NCBI GenBank assembly: GCA_002212725.1
Contig: MTCR01000130.1
Coordinates: forward strand, 1-64,000
Origin: Sphingobacteriales bacterium TSM_CSM
GTDB lineage: Bacteria > Bacteroidota > Bacteroidia > Chitinophagales > UBA2359
DNA: 64,000 bases
Direction of reading: 5' to 3'
The notes below the pieces were generated by a model. That model made no database searches. It saw only the letters and a program-made list of their open reading frames with translations, and was not told the DNA's origin. Shown piece after piece: positions 7,089-16,268 of this stretch. A program made the translations under genes and the position numbers. Position 1 is the first letter of the stretch, and each line of letters begins with the position of its first letter.

Positions 7089-9902
7089 CTATTGTACCAG
7101 AAAACGGCAAGCGATTTTTTGGTTGTTTACTTCCATTACCGCTACATACAGTCCCTTTGACAGTTGAGCAACATTCACCGGAATATATTGAATTCCTGCA
7201 ACTGCAGTTTCTATATTTTGAACCAATACTAACTGCCCGGTAACAGCATATACCGAAATTGTTGAGCCGCTTACCGGCTTAGCCAGCGTTACTTTTGCAA
7301 CGGGTTGTACTTGAGCAGGTACCGGGTTGGGGTATATAGCAATTTCATTGTCTGCATCAGTTGTTTGTTGCACGCCAACTGCCGATCCCCATTCGGGCAA
7401 GTCGGTATTACATGATGGCGGCGGAAAGGTGAAGGATGTGCTTCGCATCATTCCTTTACCATGAGTGCCAATATATATTACATTGCAGCCAAGTTGCCCT
7501 ATGGGTTCCTGCCGTATTCTGAACACCGGTATCCGGCCAATATTCTGGTTTTGTGCAGACCAGATATAGTCAAATGAAGTAGCGCCTGTTTGTACCAGTT
7601 CGCACATCCACACACCCAAATCGGTACCGGCAAGCAACCGGTTAGGGTTGTCGGCATCAATTACCAGATCATAAACAGGCATGGCAGGCAGCGCATTATC
7701 ATCGGTACCTTGTATGGAAGTAAATACCGGCGAGTTACTCAGCACATTGGTACTCCGGAAAACATAATTTGTAAACCCGTAATTGCCCATAGTTACCACC
7801 ATGTTTTGCGGGTTGGAGGCGTCAACACTTACCGAGGTAACATACCTTGAGTTGGAACTGCCGGTTATATCAGCAACAGAGAACACTTTTTTGTTCACAG
7901 CACTTTCAGACGAAACCGAAGGAGAACCGGAAAACTCATTGAGCAAAACATTTCTTAAAATCATTACCCGACCGTTGTCTGCGCCGGCCAGCACCATTAC
8001 CCGCCCATTGGCATCGCGCGCCACATTTACGGTACTTACCGTTCCGCCAGAGGGGAACTGTCCTATTTTAAACCATTCGGGCACTTTGCTTACATCTAAG
8101 GCTTCCAGGGTAAGCCAAACCTGCCCGGCGCCGTTGCCGGTTACATAAACAGCCAGATTGTTGTAAACATCTTCCCATAAAATAGTAGGTGTAATAAATT
8201 CGGGACCAAAGTCAACTTCCCCGTCGGGGTTACAATCTCCGGCGGCATTGGTAGGCTGACAATCTATGTTTTGGTCTAAAAAGCCACTGTAGCCAAAAGA
8301 TTCTCCGCCATTTGGCGAGCGGCGCAAGCGGCCGTTCTGATTGGCAGCAAACATAATATCGGGGTTAATTTTTGAAATATCGGTATAAGCGCCATCGCCC
8401 CCCGAAACATCAATGCCGGCAAAGTATGATTCGGTATTAAACCGGGTTTGAATGGTGCCGTTGTCTTGTGTTCCGCCAATAACGCGCCCGTCAAAGCCGG
8501 CAGCTATGGCATAAAACTGGGTAACGTTATAGTTACGGTTCATGGCTATCCAGGTAGGTGCTACATTGCCGGCATTTACACTTCTGAAAATGCCCCCGTC
8601 ATTGCCCACAAAAACAATATCCGGGTTGTACGGGTGAAACACTATGGCATGTTGGTCAACGTGCACATAATAAGGGTTACTCAGGTCTTCTCCTCCTCCC
8701 GATAAAGGCAGCCAGTTATCTTCTGCCGACCACGACCACAAGGTAATGCCGCCTACGAATATGCGTTGCGGATTGGCAGGGTCAACAGCTATGCACAAAT
8801 CGTACCAACCCTGACAATAACCACCGCCCGATAGCGGGTCGAAAATGCCACCTGCCCCGGCGCCAATTTCCGACCATGTATCGCCCCCGTCGGTACTTTG
8901 CAGCACCTGGCGCAGGCATCCGCTTGAGTAAATAGTAATAGCATATATAAAATTGGGGCTGGTGGGTGAAACTGCCAGTTTCTTATTATCACTAACAACC
9001 GGGAAATTGCCCAAATCGGCTCCGCTTTTTTGTACAAAGGATAAGCCATCTGTAGAACGGTAATAGTGCCCGCCTGTCAGCACATGAATATGCCCGTTTG
9101 TGGCTGCCACTACATCATACGCCGTACCCGATGAAGCCGGAATGCCCTCGGGCGACGACCAGTTTTGCCCGCCATCTGTGCTTAAATATAAAGAGCGGTC
9201 GGTTGCGGCGTAAATGAGGTTGGAGTTGGTGGGGTGTACAGCCATGGCAATAATATAAGCCCATTGCTGCGTATTGTTGTTGGGTGTTGGCTCTGTGTTT
9301 TCGAGCAGTGCAAAAGTATTGCCGCCATCGGTAGATTTATAAATACCGCAGCCGGGAAATGCACTGTTGCCGGTTCCATAAAAATCATTGCTCCAGCCGG
9401 TAATTTTTTCGCCGGTTCCCATATAAATATCGCCATTGGGCGCCTGTATCAGGCACGAAACGGAAAGACATGGACGCTCTTGGTTCATAGGGTGCTCTTG
9501 CCAGTTTAACCCCGCATCATTGGAAACCCACAAACCACCCGATACCGAGCCGGCCAGCATGTGGTTGGTATTGTTTCGGTCAATAAGAATAGCACGGGTA
9601 CGACCGCCTACGTTGTTGGGACCTAAAAACTCCCATTGCATAACCGAGCTGCCAGACTTGGCAGCCTCCATTATATCGGCTTTTTTGCGGGCGCGCATTA
9701 CATCAGATATTTCTACCGATCCGGTTTGTGGGTTCATGCGGCGCTTGTTAAGATATTCCAAAGCGCCTTTTATGCCCTGTTCTTCAATTTCATGTTTGTT
9801 TTGGAGTGCTTCCAATTTGTCATTACCCGGCAGAAACTGCAGAACAGCGGCTGTTGTTGTTAATAAAAATGCGGTTATTACAAAAGAGTGTTTAAGTTTC
9901 AT
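7089..9902 (-). CDS. BNR/VPS10-type beta-propeller T9SS protein, copy 1
   Basis: A 937-residue secreted protein. It has an N-terminal signal segment (MKLKHSFVITAFLLTTTAAVL), then a long array of BNR/Asp-box and sortilin-like propeller blades (STDGGNTF, STDGGQNWSS, STDGGDTWSE, GNDGGIFRSV, GTQDNGT). It ends in a type A T9SS sorting domain (IYPNPVPAQ, ISVYAVTGQLVL, GLYVAVMEV). Asp-boxes alone do not imply sialidase activity; no catalytic Arg triad or Tyr/Glu pair was recognised. It is closely related in sequence and layout to the neighbour at 10001-12832, pointing to a tandem duplication. Probably a cell-surface or released binding protein. Confidence 0.8.
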   Translation of the reverse strand: MKLKHSFVITAFLLTTTAAVLQFLPGNDKLEALQNKHEIEEQGIKGALEYLNKRRMNPQTGSVEISDVMRARKKADIMEAAKSGSSVMQWEFLGPNNVGGRTRAILIDRNNTNHMLAGSVSGGLWVSNDAGLNWQEHPMNQERPCLSVSCLIQAPNGDIYMGTGEKITGWSNDFYGTGNSAFPGCGIYKSTDGGNTFALLENTEPTPNNNTQQWAYIIAMAVHPTNSNLIYAATDRSLYLSTDGGQNWSSPEGIPASSGTAYDVVAATNGHIHVLTGGHYYRSTDGLSFVQKSGADLGNFPVVSDNKKLAVSPTSPNFIYAITIYSSGCLRQVLQSTDGGDTWSEIGAGAGGIFDPLSGGGYCQGWYDLCIAVDPANPQRIFVGGITLWSWSAEDNWLPLSGGGEDLSNPYYVHVDQHAIVFHPYNPDIVFVGNDGGIFRSVNAGNVAPTWIAMNRNYNVTQFYAIAAGFDGRVIGGTQDNGTIQTRFNTESYFAGIDVSGGDGAYTDISKINPDIMFAANQNGRLRRSPNGGESFGYSGFLDQNIDCQPTNAAGDCNPDGEVDFGPEFITPTILWEDVYNNLAVYVTGNGAGQVWLTLEALDVSKVPEWFKIGQFPSGGTVSTVNVARDANGRVMVLAGADNGRVMILRNVLLNEFSGSPSVSSESAVNKKVFSVADITGSSNSRYVTSVSVDASNPQNMVVTMGNYGFTNYVFRSTNVLSNSPVFTSIQGTDDNALPAMPVYDLVIDADNPNRLLAGTDLGVWMCELVQTGATSFDYIWSAQNQNIGRIPVFRIRQEPIGQLGCNVIYIGTHGKGMMRSTSFTFPPPSCNTDLPEWGSAVGVQQTTDADNEIAIYPNPVPAQVQPVAKVTLAKPVSGSTISVYAVTGQLVLVQNIETAVAGIQYIPVNVAQLSKGLYVAVMEVNNQKIACRFLVQ

Positions 9903-9939
9903 AATATGAAATGTTGTTTCAAAAGATTAGCAATAAAGC

Positions 9940-9974
9940 AAAAGCCTTCTTTACCCGTGGTAGAGAAGGCTTTT
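9940..9974 (-). terminator. Terminator between the two BNR paralogues
   Basis: Arms 9940-9950 (AAAAGCCTTCT) and 9964-9974 form a perfect 11-bp stem, 26 nt past the stop of the upstream BNR gene. In the minus direction the stem ends in a T run. It suggests that the two paralogues are separate transcription units. Confidence 0.75.
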
Positions 9975-10000
9975 ACACAACACCCTGCAAAGGATATTGT

Positions 10001-12832
10001 TTATTTTACAACAAACTTGGTTACTGCTCTTTCTTTACCGTTGTCGAGTACGGCTAAGTAAGCGCCGGGTGCAAATTCGGAGGCAACAATATCGAGGGTT
10101 TGCTTGCCGGTTGTTTGTGCATCGGCAGTTTGGCGGCATACCATTTGACCGTTCAGGTTGTAAATGGTAACCAACGCCTCATTGACGGCATACGGAAGTG
10201 AAATGGTGATTAAACCATTGCCCGACAAAGGATTGGGGCTTACCTGTATGCCCATTTTGATGTCCGAAGTGGTATTGTCAATACCAACGCCCGAACCCCA
10301 TCCGGGTAAACTTACATCGCAGAAGGAATAGGTAAAGGTAGTACTTCGGTACATACCCTTGCCATGCGTTGCAATGTACAACACATTGCAGCCCTGCTGT
10401 TGCGAGGGATACTTGATAGGTTCTTGACGGATTCGGAATACCGGTACCCGGCCTATGCCATCATTTTGTTCAGACCATACATAGTCAAAACTGGTAGTGC
10501 CTGTTTGAATAATATCGCACATCCAAACTCCCATTTCGGTAGCAGCATACGCCCTGTTGGGGTTGTCCTTTTCCAGAATAAGGTCGTAAACCGGCATTGA
10601 AGGTAAAGCGTTTTCTGCCAACCCCTGCATAGAAGCAAAAACAGGATTGTTTGCCAATGCATTGGTACTGCGGAACACATAAATATTGCGGCCATAGTTA
10701 CCCATGGTAACAATCATGTTTTGCGGGTTGGTGGGGTCAATGGTTACAGAAGTAACATAGCGAGCCTGGTCTAAACCGCCGGTTACGGTATTGGCTGCAA
10801 TAGTTTTAACAGTAATCTGGTTAGTGGGCGATACTTGTGGCACTTCGGCAAATTCATCAACAATTACGTTGCGAATGGTCATTACCCTGCCGTCTTGCGA
10901 ACCGGCAATAATCATAACTTTACCAGCAAGGTCGCGGGCAACGTTTACGGTAGTTACTAACCTGCCACTGCCGCCACCGCTGAAAGTGCCTACATTAAAC
11001 CATTCGGGAACGGTACTTACATTCAGGGCTTCCAATGTTATCCATACTTTACCGTCGCCGCTGCCGGTTACATAAACGGCAAGGTTTAAATCAACGTCTT
11101 CCCATAAAACGGCAGGAGTAATAAATTCGGGGCCGCCGTCAACATTACCGTCAGAATCGCAATCGCCACTTGTTGTAAGCGGCTGGCAGTCAATTTTTTG
11201 GTCTAAAAAGCCGCCCGAAAAAGATTCTCCTGCATTGGAGGAGCGGTATAAAGCGCCTTCTACGTAAGCGCCAAACATTACATTGGGGTTAATTTTTGAA
11301 ACATCGGTATAACCGCCGTCGCCGCCTATTGCTTCCGTCGTAGAGAGGTAAGAGTCGGTATTAAAGGTGGTGTATTGGGTGCCATTGTCCTGAGTACCGC
11401 CAATAACGCGTCCGTCATAACCCGATGCTATGGTGTAAAACTGGGTAACGTTATAATTGCGGTTAAGGGTGGAAAAGTTTGGCGCCAAATCGCCGGCATT
11501 GGTGGTGCGGGCAATACCGCCATCATTTCCGATGTACAGAATATTGGGGTTGGTGGGGTGGAAAACCAAAGTGTGTTTGTCGGCATGAATGTAGTACGGA
11601 TAAGCGGGGTCTTCGGGGAACCAGTTGCCCACTTGTTGCCAGTTATCTTGTGCCGACCATGACCAAAGGTCAACACCACCGATAAAAATACGCTCTTTGT
11701 TGGCGGGGTCAACAGCAATACACAAATCATACCAGCCCTGACAGAAAGTGCCACCTGCCGACATAGGCTCAAAAAATGTACTGCCGCCGGCTCCTATTTC
11801 TACCCAGGTTTCTCCGGCATCGGTACTTTGCAATACCTGACGCAAACAGCCGGTAGTGCGGGTAGTAACCACGTACATATAGTTGGGGTCGGTAGGAGAA
11901 ACGGCCAGCTTTTTATTTTCGCCATATACGGGGAAATTACCCAAGCTATTGCCGCTTTTTTCAACAAAGGTCATGCCGTCTGTTGATTTGAAGTATTTGG
12001 AACTGATTAAAACGTGAATAGTGCCATTGGAGGCTGCTCTTACATCCCAGCAGGTGCCGCTCAGGTCGGGAATTCCGGTGGGGGAAACCCAGGTTTCACC
12101 GCCGTCGGTACTCATAAAGAAAGAGCGGTCGGTAGCGGCATAAACCCAGAGCGGGTTGGTGGGGTGAGTAGCCAATGCTACAATATATGCCCAACGGTGG
12201 GTATCGCTGTTGGCAGACGGTGTGGCATTTTCAAGCAGGCTAAAGGTGTTGCCGCCATCGGTAGATTTATAAATACCACAGCCTGCAAATCCGCTGTCGC
12301 CGTTTCCGTAAGTTACGCCGTTCCAGATTTTTTCACCTGTACCCACGTAAATATCGCCGTTAGCGGCACGGGCAATGCAGGAAATGGTAAGGCAGGGCAA
12401 CTCGCGGTTTTGCGGGTGTTCAGACCAGTTGAGGCCGCCGTCGTTGCTGACCCACAAACCACCCGATACTGCGCCTGCAATCATTTTATTGGGGTTAACC
12501 GGGTCAATTAAAATGGCGCGGGTGCGGCCGCCAATATTATTGGGCCCCATAAAATCCCACTGAATAACAGAAGAACCCGATTTTGCTAATTTCATGTCAT
12601 CGGCCTGTTTGCGGGCGCGCGCAACATCAGCCATGTCAATTTCTCCGGTTACAGGGTCGGCCCGGCGGCGGTTGAGGTAATCCAATGCGCCGGCAATACC
12701 TCGTTCGTGTTCTTCATATTCTTTGCCTTCTTTCTCGCCGGTATGCCCGTTTGGTTTAGAAGGTTGCTGAATGTTGTAGAAAAGTGTTGCACTTGCAACC
12801 AAAATAAAGAAGAGTAGAAAAATCCTTTTCAT
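10001..12832 (-). CDS. BNR/VPS10-type beta-propeller T9SS protein, copy 2
   Basis: A 943-residue paralogue of the 7089-9902 product with the same sequence of blades (STDGGNTFSL, STDGGETWVS, STDAGETWVE, GNDGGIARTT, GTQDNGTQ) and the same C-terminal T9SS type A domain (VSPNPLSGNG, IYNLNGQMV, GAYLAVLDNG, KFVVK end). The start is taken at the ATG at 12832 (MKRIFLLFFILVASATLF, a good signal peptide) rather than 15 codons upstream. The N-terminal 80 residues after the signal share a helical 'GALDYLNRRR' segment with copy 1, which may be a propeptide or dimerisation region. Ligand unknown. Confidence 0.8.
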   Translation of the reverse strand: MKRIFLLFFILVASATLFYNIQQPSKPNGHTGEKEGKEYEEHERGIAGALDYLNRRRADPVTGEIDMADVARARKQADDMKLAKSGSSVIQWDFMGPNNIGGRTRAILIDPVNPNKMIAGAVSGGLWVSNDGGLNWSEHPQNRELPCLTISCIARAANGDIYVGTGEKIWNGVTYGNGDSGFAGCGIYKSTDGGNTFSLLENATPSANSDTHRWAYIVALATHPTNPLWVYAATDRSFFMSTDGGETWVSPTGIPDLSGTCWDVRAASNGTIHVLISSKYFKSTDGMTFVEKSGNSLGNFPVYGENKKLAVSPTDPNYMYVVTTRTTGCLRQVLQSTDAGETWVEIGAGGSTFFEPMSAGGTFCQGWYDLCIAVDPANKERIFIGGVDLWSWSAQDNWQQVGNWFPEDPAYPYYIHADKHTLVFHPTNPNILYIGNDGGIARTTNAGDLAPNFSTLNRNYNVTQFYTIASGYDGRVIGGTQDNGTQYTTFNTDSYLSTTEAIGGDGGYTDVSKINPNVMFGAYVEGALYRSSNAGESFSGGFLDQKIDCQPLTTSGDCDSDGNVDGGPEFITPAVLWEDVDLNLAVYVTGSGDGKVWITLEALNVSTVPEWFNVGTFSGGGSGRLVTTVNVARDLAGKVMIIAGSQDGRVMTIRNVIVDEFAEVPQVSPTNQITVKTIAANTVTGGLDQARYVTSVTIDPTNPQNMIVTMGNYGRNIYVFRSTNALANNPVFASMQGLAENALPSMPVYDLILEKDNPNRAYAATEMGVWMCDIIQTGTTSFDYVWSEQNDGIGRVPVFRIRQEPIKYPSQQQGCNVLYIATHGKGMYRSTTFTYSFCDVSLPGWGSGVGIDNTTSDIKMGIQVSPNPLSGNGLITISLPYAVNEALVTIYNLNGQMVCRQTADAQTTGKQTLDIVASEFAPGAYLAVLDNGKERAVTKFVVK

Positions 12833-12965
12833 ATTTACTTGTTTAAACAAAACTAAAATTTTTGTGCAATATAGCAAGAAATGATAACCTGCTTTCTAAA
12901 AGGCCGCAAAAAAACAAGGCCGTTTTAATTTTTTACAAACACCTAACATTTAAAGCCCGGTAGAG

Positions 12966-13847
12966 TTAAAAAAGGTGTTTTTCTGCATGATAGGAGGAGC
13001 GAACCAGCGGTGCACTTTCCACATATTTAAATCCTTTTTCCAGCCCCACTTCTTTATACATGCTAAACGTATCGGGATGAACAAACGTTGCCACCTCTAA
13101 GTGAAATTTTGTTGGTTGCAGGTATTGCCCTATGGTAAGTACCTCGCAGCCATGTTGCAGCAGGTCGTCCATGAGTTGAAACACCTCTTCGTCGGTTTCG
13201 CCCAAACCTACCATAAAGCCCGATTTGGTGCGGAGTCCTTCGGCTTTTGTGCGCTGTATTTGCTCTAAACTACGGGTATATTTTGCCTGCGGCCGCACCA
13301 GCCGGTACAGGCGGCTTACGGTTTCCATGTTGTGCGATACCACTTCGGGGCGTTCGGCAAGTACGGTATATAGGTTTTCCCATTTGGCCTTAAAATCGGG
13401 AATGAGTGTTTCGAGCGTGGTATGCGGGCTGAGCAGCCTTATTTGCCTGATGGTTTCGGCCCAAACAAAAGCACCGCCGTCTGTGAGTTCATCTCGGTTT
13501 ACCGATGTTAATACGCAGTGTTTGACCCCCATTAAATGTACTGCTTCGGCCACGCGGCGGGGTTCGTCCAGGTCAAGTTCGGTGGGTTTACCGGTTGCAA
13601 CTGCGCAAAAAGAGCAGGAACGCGTGCATACATTGCCCAAAATCATAAAAGTAGCCGTACCTGCCCCCCAACATTCGCCCATGTTGGGGCAGTTGCCGCT
13701 TTCGCAAATAGTGTGCAACTTGTGTTCATCTACAATATTGCGCACCTTGCGGTAAGTTTGCCCGGTAGGCAACTTTACCCGCAGCCAATCGGGTTTTTTT
13801 CGTTTTATTGGTTCGGTGCCGGGGTTAATTACCGGTAGGTCTATCAT
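12966..13847 (-). CDS. lipA: Lipoyl synthase (radical SAM)
   Basis: Inserts two sulfur atoms into the octanoyl chain on lipoyl-domain proteins (PDH, OGDH, glycine cleavage H), the last step of lipoate biosynthesis in the cytoplasm. The auxiliary-cluster cysteines appear as [13 protein letters not shown] (about residues 48-60) and the radical SAM triad as CTRSCSFC (about 73-80). GLGETDEEV and QYLQPTKFH follow, and the usual C-terminal RSSYHAEK is present with the auxiliary-cluster serine. At 293 residues it is full length. No lipB lies nearby. Confidence 0.97.
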   Translation of the reverse strand: MIDLPVINPGTEPIKRKKPDWLRVKLPTGQTYRKVRNIVDEHKLHTICESGNCPNMGECWGAGTATFMILGNVCTRSCSFCAVATGKPTELDLDEPRRVAEAVHLMGVKHCVLTSVNRDELTDGGAFVWAETIRQIRLLSPHTTLETLIPDFKAKWENLYTVLAERPEVVSHNMETVSRLYRLVRPQAKYTRSLEQIQRTKAEGLRTKSGFMVGLGETDEEVFQLMDDLLQHGCEVLTIGQYLQPTKFHLEVATFVHPDTFSMYKEVGLEKGFKYVESAPLVRSSYHAEKHLF

Positions 13848-13986
13848 CGGTTTCTAAATTTACTCTAAATTACTGCTTTTTGGTGAATTGTGCAACCTTT
13901 TCAAAAAATTATTTAGGCACGTGTTTTCATTTTTATTTGAAAACAATCAAAACGGCACAACAGCATAGCCCCGAAATTATTGCTGA

Positions 13987-14036
13987 CGGGCTTGCTTCCC
14001 CTGCCCCGGTATTACGGCAGAGGAAGCAACCGCCCG
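13987..14036 (-). terminator. Terminator of the thioredoxin-like lipoprotein gene
   Basis: Main arms 13992-14005 (TTGCTTCCCCTGCC) and 14016-14029 pair at 13 of 14 positions, extended by CGGGC/GCCCG at the outer edges. It sits 9 nt past the minus-strand stop at 14045. Confidence 0.7.
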
Positions 14037-14044
14037 AAGGATTT

Positions 14045-14707
14045 TTATATTTTGGAAATTCTTTTAATGCTGCAGCCTACGGCTTTGGTAACGTTGGGGT
14101 CAATAGGCTGACCGGCCACAAGGCTGTTAACTGCATTTTTAATGTAAAACTGCTGTACTTTTTCGGGTTCTTTCATGTTGTCATCAATGCAGCCTTTGTA
14201 AGCCAGTTTCAGGTCTTTGTCAAACAAAAACAGGTCGGGAGTACGGGTAGCGCCCAGGGCATCGGCCAATTGGTGGTTTTTATCGAGCAGGTAAGGGAAA
14301 TTATACCCTTTTTCCATAGCGTGTTTTTTCATGGCTTCGGGTGAGTCTTCCTTATCGCGCTGTGCTTCGTTTGAATTTACCACCATAAGACCAATTTTAT
14401 TAAGCTGGCAAAATTCGGCAATTTTGGGATACCGGTCTTCCCAGCCAATTACATACGGGCATTCATTGCAGGAAAAAATTACCAGCAAACCGTTTTCGCC
14501 TTTAATTTCGTTGGCAGACAACTCGCTGCCCGATACATCGGCCATTTTCAGGTCTGACTTGGGCAGAGGCGTGCCAATTTCAAGTGAGGCGGGCGCATCT
14601 ACTCCTTTGTTTTGTGTTGTGCTACCTGTTTCGGGCTGGGTAGTGTTGTTGCAGGCAGCAAAAACCGATGCCCACAAGATGAACAGCATAATGCCAAAAT
14701 GTTTCAT
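14045..14707 (-). CDS. Redoxin/thioredoxin-like lipoprotein
   Basis: A 220-residue predicted periplasmic lipoprotein: the signal ends in a lipobox-like VFAAC at about residues 15-19. The AhpC/TSA-redoxin-like fold follows, with KGENGLLVIFSCNECPYV containing a CxxC pair (CNEC) at the thioredoxin active-site position, and the cis-Pro loop as ATRTPDLFLFD. This resembles 'thioredoxin family protein' lipoproteins of Bacteroidota, possibly involved in extracytoplasmic disulfide or peroxide chemistry. The partner is unknown. It is divergent from dapB. Confidence 0.8.
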   Translation of the reverse strand: MKHFGIMLFILWASVFAACNNTTQPETGSTTQNKGVDAPASLEIGTPLPKSDLKMADVSGSELSANEIKGENGLLVIFSCNECPYVIGWEDRYPKIAEFCQLNKIGLMVVNSNEAQRDKEDSPEAMKKHAMEKGYNFPYLLDKNHQLADALGATRTPDLFLFDKDLKLAYKGCIDDNMKEPEKVQQFYIKNAVNSLVAGQPIDPNVTKAVGCSIKRISKI

Positions 14708-14860
14708 AATACTTTTTGTTTGTGTGTTAAAAAAACTGTTTTTTATAAAACAGCCGTGTTTTAAAATAGTTTACCGCCTCTGTAAATGCGTTTTTACCTG
14801 TTGTGGCAGTTTGCATACAAAATGCTGTTGCCCGGACCGGCATTACCCGGCGGGTTTGTG

Positions 14861-14868
14861 TATATTTG
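14861..14868 (+). promoter_or_regulatory. -7 element of the dapB promoter
   Basis: TATATTTG, an exact TAnnTTTG match, 32 nt before the dapB ATG. A -33 box at standard spacing is not obvious. Confidence 0.45.
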
Positions 14869-14900
14869 TGCCGCTTTATACACATATAAACGCCCGCTTT

Positions 14901-15632
14901 ATGAACATTGCGCTGATAGGATACGGAAAAATGGGGAAAACAATTGAACAGGTAATAGCCGAAGAATATGCCGGCAATTGCAGGGTTGTGCTGCGCATTG
15001 ACAGCCAAAAACGCAATACCTTAGATATTGCCACTCTTCAAAATGCCGATGTTGCCATAGAATTTACCGCCCCACATGCTGCTGCCGACAATTTGCTGTT
15101 TTGCCTGGAAGCGGGTGTGCCGGTTGTATGCGGTACAACCGGTTGGCTAAGCCGGTTTGAAGAAGTGCGGCAAATGTGTGTGCATAAAGGCGGTGCGCTG
15201 GTGTATGCCAGTAATTTCAGTATTGGGGTAAACCTGTTTTTTGAATTGAACCGGTGGCTGGCGCAACTGATGCGCCCTTACCCGCATTACCGCCCCGAAA
15301 TTGAAGAAACCCACCACTTGCAAAAGAAAGACTCGCCAAGCGGAACGGCTGTAACCTTGGCCGAAGCGGTGGTGAGCGAAAGCCAGCAATTGCAGAAATG
15401 GGTAAATCATCCCGTCAGTAAACCCGATGAACTGCCCTTAATTTCACACCGGATAGCAGATGTAAAAGGAACCCATATAGTGCGCTACCAGTCTGCCATA
15501 GATACTATAGAAATCAGCCATACCGCACACAGCCGCCTTGGTTTTGCACAGGGTGCCGTTTTGGCGGCTGCATGGGTATTGGGTAAAAAAGGCATTTTTA
15601 CCATGCGCGATGTATTGCATCTGGGTGTTTAA
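14901..15632 (+). CDS. dapB: 4-hydroxy-tetrahydrodipicolinate reductase
   Basis: NAD(P)H-dependent reductase of the diaminopimelate/lysine pathway. The ATG at 14901 begins [15 protein letters not shown], with the GxGxMG dinucleotide loop at the very N-terminus; the long upstream open stretch has no coding character. The catalytic and substrate loop is [16 protein letters not shown] (about residues 134-149), and the nicotinamide loop is VVCGTTGW. At 243 residues it fits the short Bacteroidota form. Its TAA stop shares the bases TTAA with the stop of convergent msrB. Confidence 0.95.
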   Translation: MNIALIGYGKMGKTIEQVIAEEYAGNCRVVLRIDSQKRNTLDIATLQNADVAIEFTAPHAAADNLLFCLEAGVPVVCGTTGWLSRFEEVRQMCVHKGGALVYASNFSIGVNLFFELNRWLAQLMRPYPHYRPEIEETHHLQKKDSPSGTAVTLAEAVVSESQQLQKWVNHPVSKPDELPLISHRIADVKGTHIVRYQSAIDTIEISHTAHSRLGFAQGAVLAAAWVLGKKGIFTMRDVLHLGV

Positions 15633-16183
15633 GGCGCTTTTTCAAACCGCATAGCGGCCGAGTTCATACAATAGCGCAAACCGGTGGGTTTGGGGCCATC
15701 GTCAAATACATGCCCAAGGTGGGCGCCGCACCGGGCGCAACTTACTTCGGTGCGCATCATGCCGTAAGCGGTATCTGCCTTCTCTTCAATATGCACTTTT
15801 TCAAGAGGTTGCCAGAAACTGGGCCAGCCGGTTCCCGAATCGAACTTCTGTGCCGACGAAAAGAGGGGTAAGCTGCAACCTATACAGTAGTAAGTGCCTT
15901 TTTGGTGGTTATCCCAATAGGCATTGTCAAAGGCGCGCTCGGTTCCCTGCTTTCGGGTAACATAGTATTGCATATCGGTAAGTATGTCGCGCCATTCAGC
16001 ATCAGTTTTAACCACTTTTTCGAAGGGCAGTTTGCGGGTTGCGGCAGCGGGCTGTTCTTGTTTTTCCAGAGCGGAGTCGGCCTGCGGCTGATTAATGCTT
16101 TTGTTTGATGTACAAGATTGCCATAAGAGCATAAAAGCCGGCAAAAACAGGGCAGAAAACAGGTTTTTACAATTTGTAAACAT
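15629..16183 (-). CDS. msrB: Peptide-methionine (R)-S-oxide reductase, lipoprotein form
   Basis: Reduces methionine-R-sulfoxide in proteins. The SelR domain occupies about residues 55-180: zinc ligands CIGC and CARC, the substrate motif GTGWPSFW, and the catalytic cysteine in RYCMNS. The N-terminus has a hydrophobic segment with a lipobox-like LLWQSC, implying an envelope-anchored repair enzyme. The last codons overlap dapB by 4 nt in a convergent arrangement. Confidence 0.93.
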   Translation of the reverse strand: MFTNCKNLFSALFLPAFMLLWQSCTSNKSINQPQADSALEKQEQPAAATRKLPFEKVVKTDAEWRDILTDMQYYVTRKQGTERAFDNAYWDNHQKGTYYCIGCSLPLFSSAQKFDSGTGWPSFWQPLEKVHIEEKADTAYGMMRTEVSCARCGAHLGHVFDDGPKPTGLRYCMNSAAMRFEKAP

Positions 16184-16268
16184 GAAACAGGGTTATTGGT
16201 GTACTGCAAAGTAACATGCAAACCGGCATCTGTGTTGTCTGCTGCCCGACTCTTTGTATGACAAGCGC

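Noticed and set aside
7089-12832. Calling the BNR-repeat proteins sialidases
   Set aside because: Asp-boxes occur in many propellers; the sialidase catalytic Arg triad and Tyr/Glu pair were not recognised.
13225-13755. A 176-codon plus-strand frame opposite lipA
   Set aside because: It is antisense to the radical SAM core of lipA and shows no family motif.
14331-14900. Upstream extension of dapB to a 433-codon frame
   Set aside because: It would overlap the thioredoxin-like lipoprotein gene on the other strand, and the NAD-binding loop of DapB must be at the N-terminus.
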